Origin: Virgibacillus proomii
Lineage (GTDB): Bacteria > Bacillota > Bacilli > Bacillales > Amphibacillaceae
Direction: 5' to 3'
Assembly (NCBI RefSeq): GCF_900162615.1
Contig: NZ_FUFN01000008.1
Location: 186,001 to 250,000 of the forward strand
DNA: 64,000 bases
In this document: in pieces, positions 52,847 through 61,907 of the stretch
Layout: every line of letters begins with the position of its first letter
How positions within the stretch are numbered: the stretch's first letter is position 1
The notes under the pieces: model-generated
Database searches by the model: none
The model's input: the letters and a program-made list of their open reading frames with translations, nothing else
What the model was told of the DNA's origin: nothing
Made by a program: the position numbers and the translations under genes

Positions 52847-53032
52847 CTTCAGTCCATCCCTTCTACTAACTATGTTCCAGCTGTTTCCAAAAAGCAAACC
52901 ATCTCTCATGTTATGTATTTTATTACGATATACTAGTTTTTTAAATAGCAATTCGTTTCTAAACGAATTAACTTACCGAACGTGCAAAAAGAGACTGACA
53001 TATCTTAGCGAAATATCAGTCCGTCTCTGTTG

Positions 53033-53581
53033 TTATTTATTTTTAGGAATATAGTCAAAAATCTTGCCTGACTCAACTACTTGGATAAATTTCATTAACC
53101 ATTCATAATAATTTTTAGCATAACGCAAACGTTCAATATCTCTTGTGATTTTCTCTTTTAACTCTTCATCATTTGTACCTTCATATAATTTTTGTAATTC
53201 TTCGATTGCTTCTTCCGACTCTTCAATATTTGTTTCGGTATGATGGCGCCACCGATTTCCAAATAAGGATGTAAATGATTTGTACCAATCTTCTTCCGAT
53301 TGATATAAGTCTTTTCGGATTCCTTTTTTAAAGGTGGATTCTACCATCTTCATTTCCGATAATGCTCGAACACCTGTTGACATACTTGTTTTACTCATTT
53401 CCAAAGCGTCACGCATATCATCTAGAGTCATCGGTTTATCTGAAAAAAACAGCACTCCATATAGTCTCCCTACGGAAGGAGTGAGTCCATATAAATTCAT
53501 ATTTTTAGCAATGGCCTGTATAAATTTTTCAATTGTTTCATCATACTTTTCCCAGTCTTTTGATTCATTTTTTTCTGGCAA
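53033..53581 (-). CDS. Second GbsR-type regulator, between yhaN and yhaM
   Basis: A 182-residue MarR-like protein of the GbsR/OpcR family: MNLYGLTPSVGRLYGVLFFSD, then MRDALEMSKTSMSTGVRALSE, STFKKGIRKDLYQSEEDW, and a helical C-terminus. The start is TTG 53581, eight bases after GGAGG. It lies 57 bases downstream of yhaN on the same strand. Its target is unknown; a role in choline/betaine control is suggested by family only. Confidence 0.82.
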   Translation of the reverse strand: MPEKNESKDWEKYDETIEKFIQAIAKNMNLYGLTPSVGRLYGVLFFSDKPMTLDDMRDALEMSKTSMSTGVRALSEMKMVESTFKKGIRKDLYQSEEDWYKSFTSLFGNRWRHHTETNIEESEEAIEELQKLYEGTNDEELKEKITRDIERLRYAKNYYEWLMKFIQVVESGKIFDYIPKNK

Positions 53582-53638
53582 TGGAAGTCCCTCCACGTGC
53601 ATTATAATCATAATCTGAACATAGTTTATCATTATTTT

Positions 53639-56605
53639 TCAATGAATGCGAATAGAATTTAATATTTGTACATAATTTCTATTTTTCACTGCTTCGATAA
53701 CGTCTTTTTTACAAGTAAAAACAATGATTTGATGGTCCTTAGCAATTTCATAAAGAAGACTTGTTATACGTTCTGTACGAACCGAATCAAAATGAACAAA
53801 TGCATCATCGATAATAAATGGTAAAGCATGCTTTTCACTTATACACACACTTACTGCAAGACGTAAAGCTACATATAATTGATCTATCGTTCCTTGAGAA
53901 AGCTCTTTTACATGATAGTGTGTACCATCAGCTGCTTCTACAATAAATGGTCTATCTTCTAACGGTGAAAACACTTTTCTATAAGCCCCGATTGTTATTT
54001 TTTGAAAGAAATCGGATGTGCATTCTATTACTTTCGTTAAATACTTTTGTTGGTATGTACGTTTAGCCTGTTGAAGTATCTCCTTAGCAGTTTTAATAGT
54101 TGCCCAACGCTTTGCCAATCGATTGAAGACTTCCTTCTGCATTTCCATTTGATGTGCTGTCTCTGAAAGATCTTCTCTTTCTTCCATTGTAGCAAGCTCA
54201 GCTTGAACTGCTGCTAACGCTTGCCGCTTCTTTTCCAAACAATCCTCTAATTTAACTATCTCTGCTCGTAAATCCTCAAGTTTCTGATTTAATATAAAGG
54301 GTGTCGGTACTTGCTCCATATTCATTAACAAACTTCCATCAGGGAATAAAGAAGCAAGCTGCTCCGTTAATGTGTGAGCTTTTTCTTTTAGAAATAGCTG
54401 ATGTTGCTTTTTCTTACCTTGTTCATAAAAAGCTTCTTCTCCATCAACTTTAGCAATTTGTAATAGCTGCTTCATTTCTTCTTCCAGTGGCTGCATTTTG
54501 AGCTTAGCTTGCTGTAATACCCGGTTATTTTCGTCTATATTTGCTTGATAATGGACAAGTTTATTCTTAGCTGCTTCATGTTTTTTAATCATGTCTTGAA
54601 GCCAGCTAATTTGTTCCGAAACGGATGTACTTGTCATTTCCCTATCTACTTTATGAAAAAACATCACTACATTAGCATGCATTTTTTCTAGTGTTTTCCT
54701 TATTTTATCATATATGAATTCATCTTCCAGAATTTTTTTATTCATATGCTGAAACGTTTTTAACCGATGAAACAAATCCGGCCAATATGCTGGTGCTACA
54801 TGTGTTAAAAAAGGATAGCGCTCTTGTTCACTCATTATGCGTTCATCCATCTGCCTCATCTTTTCTAACAGATGAACCTGTTTTTCTTCCCATTTCAATG
54901 CATCAATATCAAGGGTTTTTAACCGCTCTTTCAAGGCCGCTATTTGCGTTCGATATTGCTCCTGTTGTTGTATATTATGGTCAATTCGAACGCGGTCTGC
55001 TTCTGACAGTTGCAGACCCGACCGTGTTTCTACTGCTTGACGAAAATATAAATCCATATCAGTAATGGTCTGCTTTTGCCATCTCCATTGTGCTATTCCC
55101 AAGAATGTGATCAACAGTGCAACGACTAAAAACAATTTTTCATTGGCAGCTAAACCGATCCCAACCATTAAGATCCCTATTAGGAAGGTCACCAAAGCGA
55201 ATAAAAAAGCATTTTTTTGCTTTTTACGTTTGTTCATTTGCCACTCTGTTTCTCGTTTATCATACTTATGTTTAGCATCTCGTAAAAGAAATGTATGGTT
55301 CGCCTCATGCAATTGGTTACGCCATTCAGTCAATTGCTCATCAGTAACGAGCTTATCTTGCATTGCTTTACTTTCTTCAATTATCTTATTCCGTTCTCTA
55401 CGATGCTGATTTTTTTCAATTTGTACTTGTTCCTGTTCAAAATCAAGGCTATCCATGTCCTCCTTCATTTGCTTCCAGGTTTTTTCTGTAAAAAGAGAAA
55501 GATTCATGGTAGTTAGCTCTTGCTGACTAATCGGCAGCTGTAACTCATGCAAGGACTTTTTTAGTTCGTCTCTCTGTTTTTCGATAGAAGTAGACAGCTT
55601 TGATGCTTCATCAGTATGTCGATCATATTCATCACTTTTACCAACTAATTCCTTTCCCTCCTGATAAATCGTATCTGCAACTAAGTCTTTTTCTATCTCT
55701 TTAAGCTCTCCCTGGTAACGCTCGTTATTATTTTGTAGAACTGCTATTTCACTTTTTAAAGGAAGCAGTTTTTCTTTCAATTTCTCCCAGCGATAAATAC
55801 CATCTTCCGGAAAAAGTATACTATTCGGAAGCAAGTTTAGCTGTTTTGTTACTCCTTGATATTCCTGTAGGAGCGGCAATGCATGTTGTTGTTTTTCTAG
55901 CATCATTCGCTCATTACTGGCTGCTTTTAGTTCGTCTCGCGTTCGGTTCATTTCTTCTTCCAGCTTCTTTACCTGTACTTGCTTTTCTTCATAAGACCTT
56001 TCCAAGCGCTTCCATTTCTCCAAACGATCATTTATCTCAAGTAACTGATTTAACTGTTGATTAATCAACGGTTTCTTTCCAGTAGGTTTATATAATTCGG
56101 CTAATTTTTGATCCAACTGTTTTTCTACAGCATAAAGATTCGTCGCACCAGTTAATCCTATACCCAAAATCACCTCACCTAAATCATCTTCCTTCATTTC
56201 AGTAATGAGCTCTAAATCCTTTGCTGAAAATGAAAAAACAGATTGATATGTAGAAAGGGTCATTCCTTTTAGCCGTTCCTTTAACCAACTTTCCCCTTTT
56301 TGCCTTCCATCTGATATATAGCATAAAGCTTGACCATTACGCACCTCATGCAGTCGCTCAACAATAAATGTCTCTCCATCTATCGAAACTGTCAATCTTC
56401 CCCCCATTTTACCACTTGTTTTTGGACGGTAAAATTCACGCTGTTTCGGTGGAAGTCCAAATAACATAAACATGATAAATGTATACAAGGTTGACTTTCC
56501 AGATTCATTTTCTCCATATATATACATCGGATGTTTTGTGGAAAAATCAATCGTATAATCTACCCACTTACCAAAGCCAAAAATAGTAGCACGTTTAATA
56601 ATCAC
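53639..56605 (-). CDS. yhaN: YhaN, SbcC/Rad50-like ATPase
   Basis: A 988-residue AAA protein of the SMC/SbcC type. The Walker A is YGENESGKSTLYTF (about residues 31-44). Long coiled coils surround a central double membrane-like hydrophobic patch (AFLFALVTFLIGILMVGIGL, about residue 475), and the C-terminus has the signature ELSQGTIDQLYVALRLAV and Walker B PFIIDDAFVHFD. Start GTG 56605, ten bases after yhaO. Works with YhaO, presumably in DNA-end processing. Confidence 0.9.
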   Translation of the reverse strand: MIIKRATIFGFGKWVDYTIDFSTKHPMYIYGENESGKSTLYTFIMFMLFGLPPKQREFYRPKTSGKMGGRLTVSIDGETFIVERLHEVRNGQALCYISDGRQKGESWLKERLKGMTLSTYQSVFSFSAKDLELITEMKEDDLGEVILGIGLTGATNLYAVEKQLDQKLAELYKPTGKKPLINQQLNQLLEINDRLEKWKRLERSYEEKQVQVKKLEEEMNRTRDELKAASNERMMLEKQQHALPLLQEYQGVTKQLNLLPNSILFPEDGIYRWEKLKEKLLPLKSEIAVLQNNNERYQGELKEIEKDLVADTIYQEGKELVGKSDEYDRHTDEASKLSTSIEKQRDELKKSLHELQLPISQQELTTMNLSLFTEKTWKQMKEDMDSLDFEQEQVQIEKNQHRRERNKIIEESKAMQDKLVTDEQLTEWRNQLHEANHTFLLRDAKHKYDKRETEWQMNKRKKQKNAFLFALVTFLIGILMVGIGLAANEKLFLVVALLITFLGIAQWRWQKQTITDMDLYFRQAVETRSGLQLSEADRVRIDHNIQQQEQYRTQIAALKERLKTLDIDALKWEEKQVHLLEKMRQMDERIMSEQERYPFLTHVAPAYWPDLFHRLKTFQHMNKKILEDEFIYDKIRKTLEKMHANVVMFFHKVDREMTSTSVSEQISWLQDMIKKHEAAKNKLVHYQANIDENNRVLQQAKLKMQPLEEEMKQLLQIAKVDGEEAFYEQGKKKQHQLFLKEKAHTLTEQLASLFPDGSLLMNMEQVPTPFILNQKLEDLRAEIVKLEDCLEKKRQALAAVQAELATMEEREDLSETAHQMEMQKEVFNRLAKRWATIKTAKEILQQAKRTYQQKYLTKVIECTSDFFQKITIGAYRKVFSPLEDRPFIVEAADGTHYHVKELSQGTIDQLYVALRLAVSVCISEKHALPFIIDDAFVHFDSVRTERITSLLYEIAKDHQIIVFTCKKDVIEAVKNRNYVQILNSIRIH

Positions 56606-56614
56606 GTTCTTCCC

Positions 56615-57835
56615 TCATTCCTTTAACAGCTCATGAACGATTAATTCCTTCGCAGCTTCCTTGATTTCATCTTCATTTTCGATTCGTTCTAAAAATTTTC
56701 TAGCCCGCTTATGTTGATATAGATCTGTGATGAATGGCTGAATTGATTGCTGTTCAGCTTCTCGAAGCAACTCACCAATAAAATGCTCACCTTCGTATAA
56801 AGTTGGATCAAATGTTGCTGCTTTCAATTGAATCGTATGCCGAAATAGATACTGCCAATTACTTGATTGGATTAAGGTCTCATTTACAATATCAACTACT
56901 TCTTCTATCCGCCCTTCGCTATCCCAATCGAGTAAACGCTTATCTGCACTCACCAAAAGTACTTCGATTAGTTGCGGGATGGAACCATTAATCTGTTGTA
57001 ATTGCTGAAGTAAATGACCTTCGATATCGAAAACCGATTGACAAAGAGAAACATCAACAACAATTGAAGTGATTTGTATTGCTTGCAAAGGAAGAAATGT
57101 TAATCGGGATTTATCCTTGGTTAAGCGAACCAAATAACACCCCTTTTCTCCCACCTCTTTTCGATTACGCCCTTGCGTGTTTCCCGAATATACAATTGGT
57201 GGATATTCTTTTAAAATTTGTCGCTGATGAATGTGACCTAGTGCCCAATAGTCAAAATCTTTATTAGCCAGTTCAGTTATTTTGAATGGTGCATATGTAT
57301 CATGATCTGTATTGCTTTGGACACTCCCATGCAGCATTGCAATATGGTATGGTACAGACGGATCGGTGATTTGATATTCAGCCGTTTTATTTTTAATGAC
57401 AGCTCGGTTTTCATAGCTGAATCCGTAGATTCTTGCAAGCACTTCACCATTTTTTTCATATGTAACAGAGGATACCGTTTCGTTTTGAAAGATCACAACA
57501 TTATTAGGATATGTCACAGGATGCGGATTAGCTTTGATATAGTCATGATTTCCATACGATAAAAAAACAGTTATATGATGCTGTTGAAGGCGTTCAAATG
57601 CACGCTTCAAGCGAATCTGCGCTTTTAAACTTTGTTGTTCATTATCAAATAAATCACCGACTAAAAGTACGAAATCAACCTGTTTATCAATCGCCATCCG
57701 TACTAGCTCATCAAGTGCTGTAAACGTACTTTCCCGAATCTCACGAAATATACTCTCAGGAGCGGTCGCTAATCCTTTAAAAGGGCTGTCCAAATGTAAA
57801 TCTGCAGCATGAATAAACGTGATTTCCTTTGTCAT
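56615..57835 (-). CDS. yhaO: YhaO, SbcD/Mre11-like metallophosphoesterase
   Basis: A 406-residue nuclease-type phosphoesterase with all motifs: HAADLHLDSPF, LLVGDLFDNEQ, SYGNHDY, MLHGSV and ALGHIHQRQ. It forms a pair with YhaN. ATG 57835 follows GGAGGTG. A degenerate LexA box lies 45 bases upstream, and yhaONM belongs to the SOS regulon in B. subtilis. Confidence 0.93.
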   Translation of the reverse strand: MTKEITFIHAADLHLDSPFKGLATAPESIFREIRESTFTALDELVRMAIDKQVDFVLLVGDLFDNEQQSLKAQIRLKRAFERLQQHHITVFLSYGNHDYIKANPHPVTYPNNVVIFQNETVSSVTYEKNGEVLARIYGFSYENRAVIKNKTAEYQITDPSVPYHIAMLHGSVQSNTDHDTYAPFKITELANKDFDYWALGHIHQRQILKEYPPIVYSGNTQGRNRKEVGEKGCYLVRLTKDKSRLTFLPLQAIQITSIVVDVSLCQSVFDIEGHLLQQLQQINGSIPQLIEVLLVSADKRLLDWDSEGRIEEVVDIVNETLIQSSNWQYLFRHTIQLKAATFDPTLYEGEHFIGELLREAEQQSIQPFITDLYQHKRARKFLERIENEDEIKEAAKELIVHELLKE

Positions 57836-57879
57836 GTTTACACCTCCAACTCTACATCATTTTAGCAAATCTGGTATTA

Positions 57880-57892
57880 GAATGCACGTTCG
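57880..57892 (-). promoter_or_regulatory. Candidate LexA box upstream of yhaO
   Basis: On the minus strand CGAACGTGCATTC matches CGAACRNRYGTTYC at all core bases but one (A for G). It lies 45 bases from the yhaO start. Confidence 0.45.
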
Positions 57893-58266
57893 TATTACTG
57901 GATATGAAAAACAAAACATGAACGATTCCTTGCTTTTGGCAAGGTGACCGCCTGGCCTAGTTGCACTTATACCTCATACCTAATAATTTTCATTACGGAG
58001 ATACATCTTCTACGATAAAATTTTTTTATCTGCTTTAACGTGAGAAATAATTTAGCTCTCGTCAACTCGCTGACAAAGATAAATCTCCCTGATAGTAAGA
58101 AAAAAGTTCGTTCACTATAGATAGCGGAAATTTTATTGAGTACAAGGCTTATAAATATAGGAATAGTTGGAAAATCATTTTGTTACTTTTCACGAATGCA
58201 ACTACAGATCGTATTCACAAACGATTTACAACCCATTGAATCAATCTTTGCTTTTTAATATATCTT
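57893..58266. other. Gene-free interval yhaO/yhaP
   Basis: About 370 bases without a gene. A short GC-rich patch with CTTGC/GCAAG pairing near 57930 is the only structure I see. Confidence 0.4.
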
Positions 58267-58294
58267 AAAAAGCCCTGCAAGTTAGCAGAGCTTT
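58267..58294 (-). terminator. Terminator of yhaPQ
   Basis: AAAAAGCCCTGC/GCAGAGCTTT with one mismatch; on the minus strand it ends in TTTTT. Confidence 0.75.
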
Positions 58295-58323
58295 GAAAGG
58301 TAAATGAAACTCGTGAACTTCAT

Positions 58324-59574
58324 TTATTTTTCTTTTTTCGATAAGGTAAGTGCTTTTTTGAAGTCTTTTAGAGAACTGGAACGTCCATACATTAAAACCC
58401 CGCCTCGATATACCTTTGATCCCAGAATAGCTAAGATGACAATCGTACCAATTAATAGACCAAGGGATAACGCAATCTCCCACATAGGAATATCCAACAT
58501 GCCTACACGTAGAAACATAATGATCGGCGCAAAAAAAGGGATAAAGGATGTAATTTTAATAAAATCGGCTTCCGGTGTACTAAGTCCAAAAATAGCGATA
58601 AAAAACGCAATCATGAGCAAAAATGTCATTGGCATGATTAATTGTTGTGCATCTTCAATTCGACTTACTAAGGAACCTAACATCGCTGCAAGGGTTGCAT
58701 ACAGTAAATAGCCTAAGATAAAAAATACAATAGCGTATATATACACGGAAACAGAAGTTGTTCCAATACCAAATTCAGCGAATAATTCTTTCGTTTTGTC
58801 GTCCTTAGCAGAAATAAGTGCATAGCCGCCCCCTAAAAACAGCGCTATTTGAGTTATTCCTACAAGAGCAACACCAGTAATTTTGGCAAACATATGCGTT
58901 ACAGGAGAAACGCTAGAAATAAGAATTTCCATGACACGAGATGATTTTTCCGTTGCTACATCGGTTGCAATCATATTACCATAAATAAGTACAGTCATAT
59001 ATAACAGAATCATCATAATGTTTACAATCCCACGCGCCTGATTTAGTTCCTCTTCTGTTTTAGCTGATTTATCTAATACTATCGTATCAAAAGCTACCGG
59101 AGCATTAATTTCCGCTAAAACACCAGCGTCAATATTTGCTTGCTTTGTTGCATAGACAACCTTTAATTGCTGTAGTTGTTGCTTCAGTGTCGTTTGCAAT
59201 TCTGATTGAGTAATACTATTCGCATAATATGTAGCTTCAGGCAACTGCTTTTCATTCATCGATAAGACAATAAGAGCTTTGTATTCTTCTTCCTCGACTG
59301 CTTGTTTCGCTTCTTCTTCCGTTCCATCAAAACGAATGAGCTTGGTATCATCACTGGTTTGTTCCGCATTTTTCGATAATGGGGTATACAGTTCATTGGA
59401 CTGGTCAATAACAGCAACTTGATCTACCTCACCATCAGAAAAAACATCAATAATTGTTTTTATATTTGTTAAAGCAAATATGAATGCTAGTGTGATAAGT
59501 GTAGTTATAATAAATGATTTTGACTTGATTCTTGTCATATATGTGTGACCTAAGATGATCCAAAACTTATTCAT
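58324..59574 (-). CDS. yhaP: ABC-2 type permease YhaP (NatB-like)
   Basis: A 416-residue permease with one N-terminal membrane segment, a large extracytoplasmic domain (about residues 40-180) and five to six further segments, the NatB/CcmB layout. ATG 59574 is the better start; a GTG three codons upstream is possible. It overlaps yhaQ by 8 bases. Substrate unknown; the NatAB relationship suggests cation or toxic-compound export. Confidence 0.9.
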   Translation of the reverse strand: MNKFWIILGHTYMTRIKSKSFIITTLITLAFIFALTNIKTIIDVFSDGEVDQVAVIDQSNELYTPLSKNAEQTSDDTKLIRFDGTEEEAKQAVEEEEYKALIVLSMNEKQLPEATYYANSITQSELQTTLKQQLQQLKVVYATKQANIDAGVLAEINAPVAFDTIVLDKSAKTEEELNQARGIVNIMMILLYMTVLIYGNMIATDVATEKSSRVMEILISSVSPVTHMFAKITGVALVGITQIALFLGGGYALISAKDDKTKELFAEFGIGTTSVSVYIYAIVFFILGYLLYATLAAMLGSLVSRIEDAQQLIMPMTFLLMIAFFIAIFGLSTPEADFIKITSFIPFFAPIIMFLRVGMLDIPMWEIALSLGLLIGTIVILAILGSKVYRGGVLMYGRSSSLKDFKKALTLSKKEK

Positions 59575-60463
59575 AGGAAGCACCTACTTTCGCTATAAAA
59601 ATATCATTTAGAGACGGTTCTTCCAGTGCAAATTGTCGTACAAACCCTTTACCTTGGATTGCTGTAAAGATATCTTGTGAGACTGCTTCATTTTCGATTT
59701 GCAGATGGCAGCCTTCCATCACTGACTTATAAGCGGTAACGCCAGGAAAATCACGGAGAAAGTCAACTGGAAAATCTGCATAAACGACTAGGTTTTTCTT
59801 ACCAAACGAACGCTTTATCTCCCGTAATGAACCTTGGACGACTTGCTTTCCTTTATGTAAAATACACAAATGTTCACATAATTCTTCTACATGTTCCATT
59901 CGATGGGAGGAAAATACAATCGATGTTCCTTTTTCCTTTAAGTCAATAACTGCTTCTTTCAACATTTCCACATTAACCGGATCCAGTCCGGAAAATGGTT
60001 CATCTAAGATTAATAGTTTTGGCTTATGAATGACTGCAGAAATAAATTGAATCTTTTGCTGATTTCCTTTGGATAACTCTTCTACCTTCTTATTCAAATA
60101 CTCTGGAACTTGAAAGCGATCAAGCCATGCTTTTAATTCACTTACAGCCTCGCTTTTTCCCATCCCCCGCAATCTTCCTAAATAAGTAAGCTGTTCCTTT
60201 ACTGTCAGTTTTGGATAAAGCCCCCTCTCTTCCGGAAGATAACCAATTAAATGACTTTTCTCATAATCAATCGCTTCACCTTCCCAAGTAATCTCACCAG
60301 ATGTCTTATCTAATAAACCTAAAATCATGCGAAACGTCGTCGTCTTTCCCGCACCATTTCCACCAAGAAAGCCGAACATTTCCTTTTCTGGAATTTCTAA
60401 AGAAAGCCCGTTTACAGCTGTATGCGTACCAAACTGTTTTGTAACATCTTTCAGTCTTAGCAT
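59567..60463 (-). CDS. yhaQ: ABC transporter ATPase YhaQ (NatA-like)
   Basis: A 298-residue ATPase with Walker A GGNGAGKTTT, signature LSKGNQQKIQF, Walker B LLILDEPFSGLD and H-loop SSHRMEH. A C-terminal extension of about 80 residues is usual for the DrrA/NatA type. It is first in yhaQ-yhaP. Confidence 0.92.
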   Translation of the reverse strand: MLRLKDVTKQFGTHTAVNGLSLEIPEKEMFGFLGGNGAGKTTTFRMILGLLDKTSGEITWEGEAIDYEKSHLIGYLPEERGLYPKLTVKEQLTYLGRLRGMGKSEAVSELKAWLDRFQVPEYLNKKVEELSKGNQQKIQFISAVIHKPKLLILDEPFSGLDPVNVEMLKEAVIDLKEKGTSIVFSSHRMEHVEELCEHLCILHKGKQVVQGSLREIKRSFGKKNLVVYADFPVDFLRDFPGVTAYKSVMEGCHLQIENEAVSQDIFTAIQGKGFVRQFALEEPSLNDIFIAKVGASYE

Positions 60464-60823
60464 CTTTTCTCTCCTCTCTTAAATATTATTACGTAAAACA
60501 ATCGAAGAAGTTTCATCATTCTTCTCTCATATGGGAAATAAAAATTGGTGATCGTGTATGCCAAATTATAACAAAACAAAAAGAGTTCTTAATAAAAAGA
60601 GACTGAAAGAGATACCGTCAAACAAGCTGACTACAAACCATGCTAATTTATACATAACCAGCATAGCATCCGAACCCTTGCTTTTGCTTGATTGTTTATC
60701 ATATGATAACACTCATCGAATAAACGTTTTTTCATTCCAGTATAATGATTATTTAAAACCTATAATGTGAACAATGATTGCTGCGATTAATTCCATATTC
60801 CAGAAGAGTTTTCCAGAAAATCC
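60464..60823. other. Gene-free interval xre/yhaQ
   Basis: 360 bases between two minus-strand genes. A 70-codon plus-strand frame at 60558-60770 has no good ribosome site or family resemblance and is not called. Nothing else is visible. Confidence 0.45.
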
Positions 60824-61033
60824 TCACTTAACATTCTCATCTCCCTCAAAAATAAAAATATCTTCAATCTTGCAGTGAAAGGTTTGGGCTAATTTATGTG
60901 CGAGTACAAGTGACGGTTTATACCTCCCTTTTTCCAAGGAAATAATTGTCTGTCTCGATACGTTCACTTTTTGTGATAATTCTTCCTGTGTCATGCCAAA
61001 TTCGATTCGTTTCTTACGGATAAGTGTTCTCAT
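60824..61033 (-). CDS. Small XRE-family transcriptional regulator
   Basis: 69 residues, almost entirely a Cro/CI helix-turn-helix (RIEFGMTQEELSQKVNVSRQ, then TIISLEKGRYKPSL), like the short B. subtilis YozG/YgzD-type proteins. ATG follows GGGAG. A perfect 30-bp palindrome just upstream is the probable self-operator. No partner gene follows directly. Confidence 0.88.
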   Translation of the reverse strand: MRTLIRKKRIEFGMTQEELSQKVNVSRQTIISLEKGRYKPSLVLAHKLAQTFHCKIEDIFIFEGDENVK

Positions 61034-61048
61034 AGTCTCCCTGCTTTA

Positions 61049-61078
61049 TAAAGTAAACTTTACGTAAAGTTTACTTTA
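61049..61078 (-). promoter_or_regulatory. 30-bp perfect palindrome, probable XRE operator
   Basis: The half-site is TAAAGTAAACTTTAC and the second half its exact complement, centred on CG. It begins 16 bases upstream of the xre start. Confidence 0.75.
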
Positions 61079-61181
61079 CTTCTAACGTATCTGTCAACAA
61101 GTAATTTAATTCAGCAAAGCACAGAGAAGGAATCTGAAAATAATTGTCGAATATATTAAGGTAAGTAAAGGAGGGACCAAT

Positions 61182-61367
61182 GTGAGAAATTATACATTGA
61201 CTGTATTTGATCGTTCAGGTGAAAAACTACTCGATGAAACATTTACCGCTGCTAATGACGAGGAAGCGAAGGAACTGGGGACTGCTAAGCTAGAAAAAGA
61301 AGGATATCTTGAGTATACTCATCGTTGTACAACACCAGATGCTAAGCTAATCTTATTTCATCGCTAA
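61182..61367 (+). CDS. yhzD: YhzD-like protein
   Basis: 61 residues, same length as B. subtilis YhzD and with the same outline: YTLTVFDRSGEKLLDETFTA, EAKELG, and a strongly conserved end EYTHRCTTPDAKLILFHR. GTG start six bases after AAGGAGGG. Divergent from the XRE gene. Function unknown. Confidence 0.87.
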   Translation: MRNYTLTVFDRSGEKLLDETFTAANDEEAKELGTAKLEKEGYLEYTHRCTTPDAKLILFHR

Positions 61368-61565
61368 TTATGAAATAATTGTTAATTACAACCCGCAACA
61401 GTGAAAATTTTTTCTTTTTTTCCTTGACTTATCAAAGCAGGTAGTGTGTTTTCTTAAAAAAAGAGCGATTTCCTCTCTTATAAGGTGGGGGAAACGCTAA
61501 GCTTATAAAGTAAACCCTTCATTCAGCGCTGATAAAAAGTAGAACAAAGGCTATCATCTCGACCG

Positions 61566-61642
61566 TCCTTGAAAAACCGTGATGAGTTGCTGTCGAAGCT
61601 TCCCTTGTCTTTGAAAAGGAACAGCATTTTTTCTGCATGCGA
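61566..61642 (+). repeat. Repeat C copy 2
   Basis: TTGAAAAACCGTGATGAGTTGCTG..., TGTCGAAG, CCCTTGTCTTTGAAAA, TTTTTTCTGCATGCG, as at 39333-39514. Confidence 0.55.
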
Positions 61643-61651
61643 TACTTATTT

Positions 61652-61774
61652 AAATCCTATCGATCCGAACAAATCGGAAATTTAGGAGCTGTTATTTCAA
61701 CTTAGATTCCTGTATATTATCATCTATAATTCCTAAAGTGAGAGTCTTATTATATCCTTAGATACAGGATAAAT
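61652..61774 (+). repeat. Degenerate A-like element 2
   Basis: AAATCCTATC and GATACAGGATAAAT as weak ends; inside AATCGGAAATTTAGGAGC, parallel to AATCGGGCATTTAGGTGC of repeat A. Confidence 0.4.
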
Positions 61775-61871
61775 TATATAGTTACGTTACCTATAATTCG
61801 CTTGATACAGCGCTTATACTCTGAGCATAAATTTCACTATCTATCTTAGCAATTTTATGGTTTTTACGTAA

Positions 61872-61900
61872 AACCGACTTTTCATTTGAAAAAGTCGGTT
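61872..61900 (-). terminator. Terminator of yhaR
   Basis: AACCGACTTTT/AAAAAGTCGGTT; on the minus strand T-rich, directly after the stop. Confidence 0.85.
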
Positions 61901-61907
61901 ACTTTTT

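Larger units (their letters stand above)
61368..61907. other. Gene-free interval yhzD/yhaR
   Basis: Contains a C repeat, a degenerate A-like element and the yhaR terminator. A fragment TTATAAAGTAAAC near 61502 recalls both the XRE palindrome half-site and the A-element start. No gene. Confidence 0.5.

Noticed and set aside
60558..60770. 70-codon plus-strand frame
   Set aside because: Weak ribosome site, no domain, and located in an AT-rich spacer.
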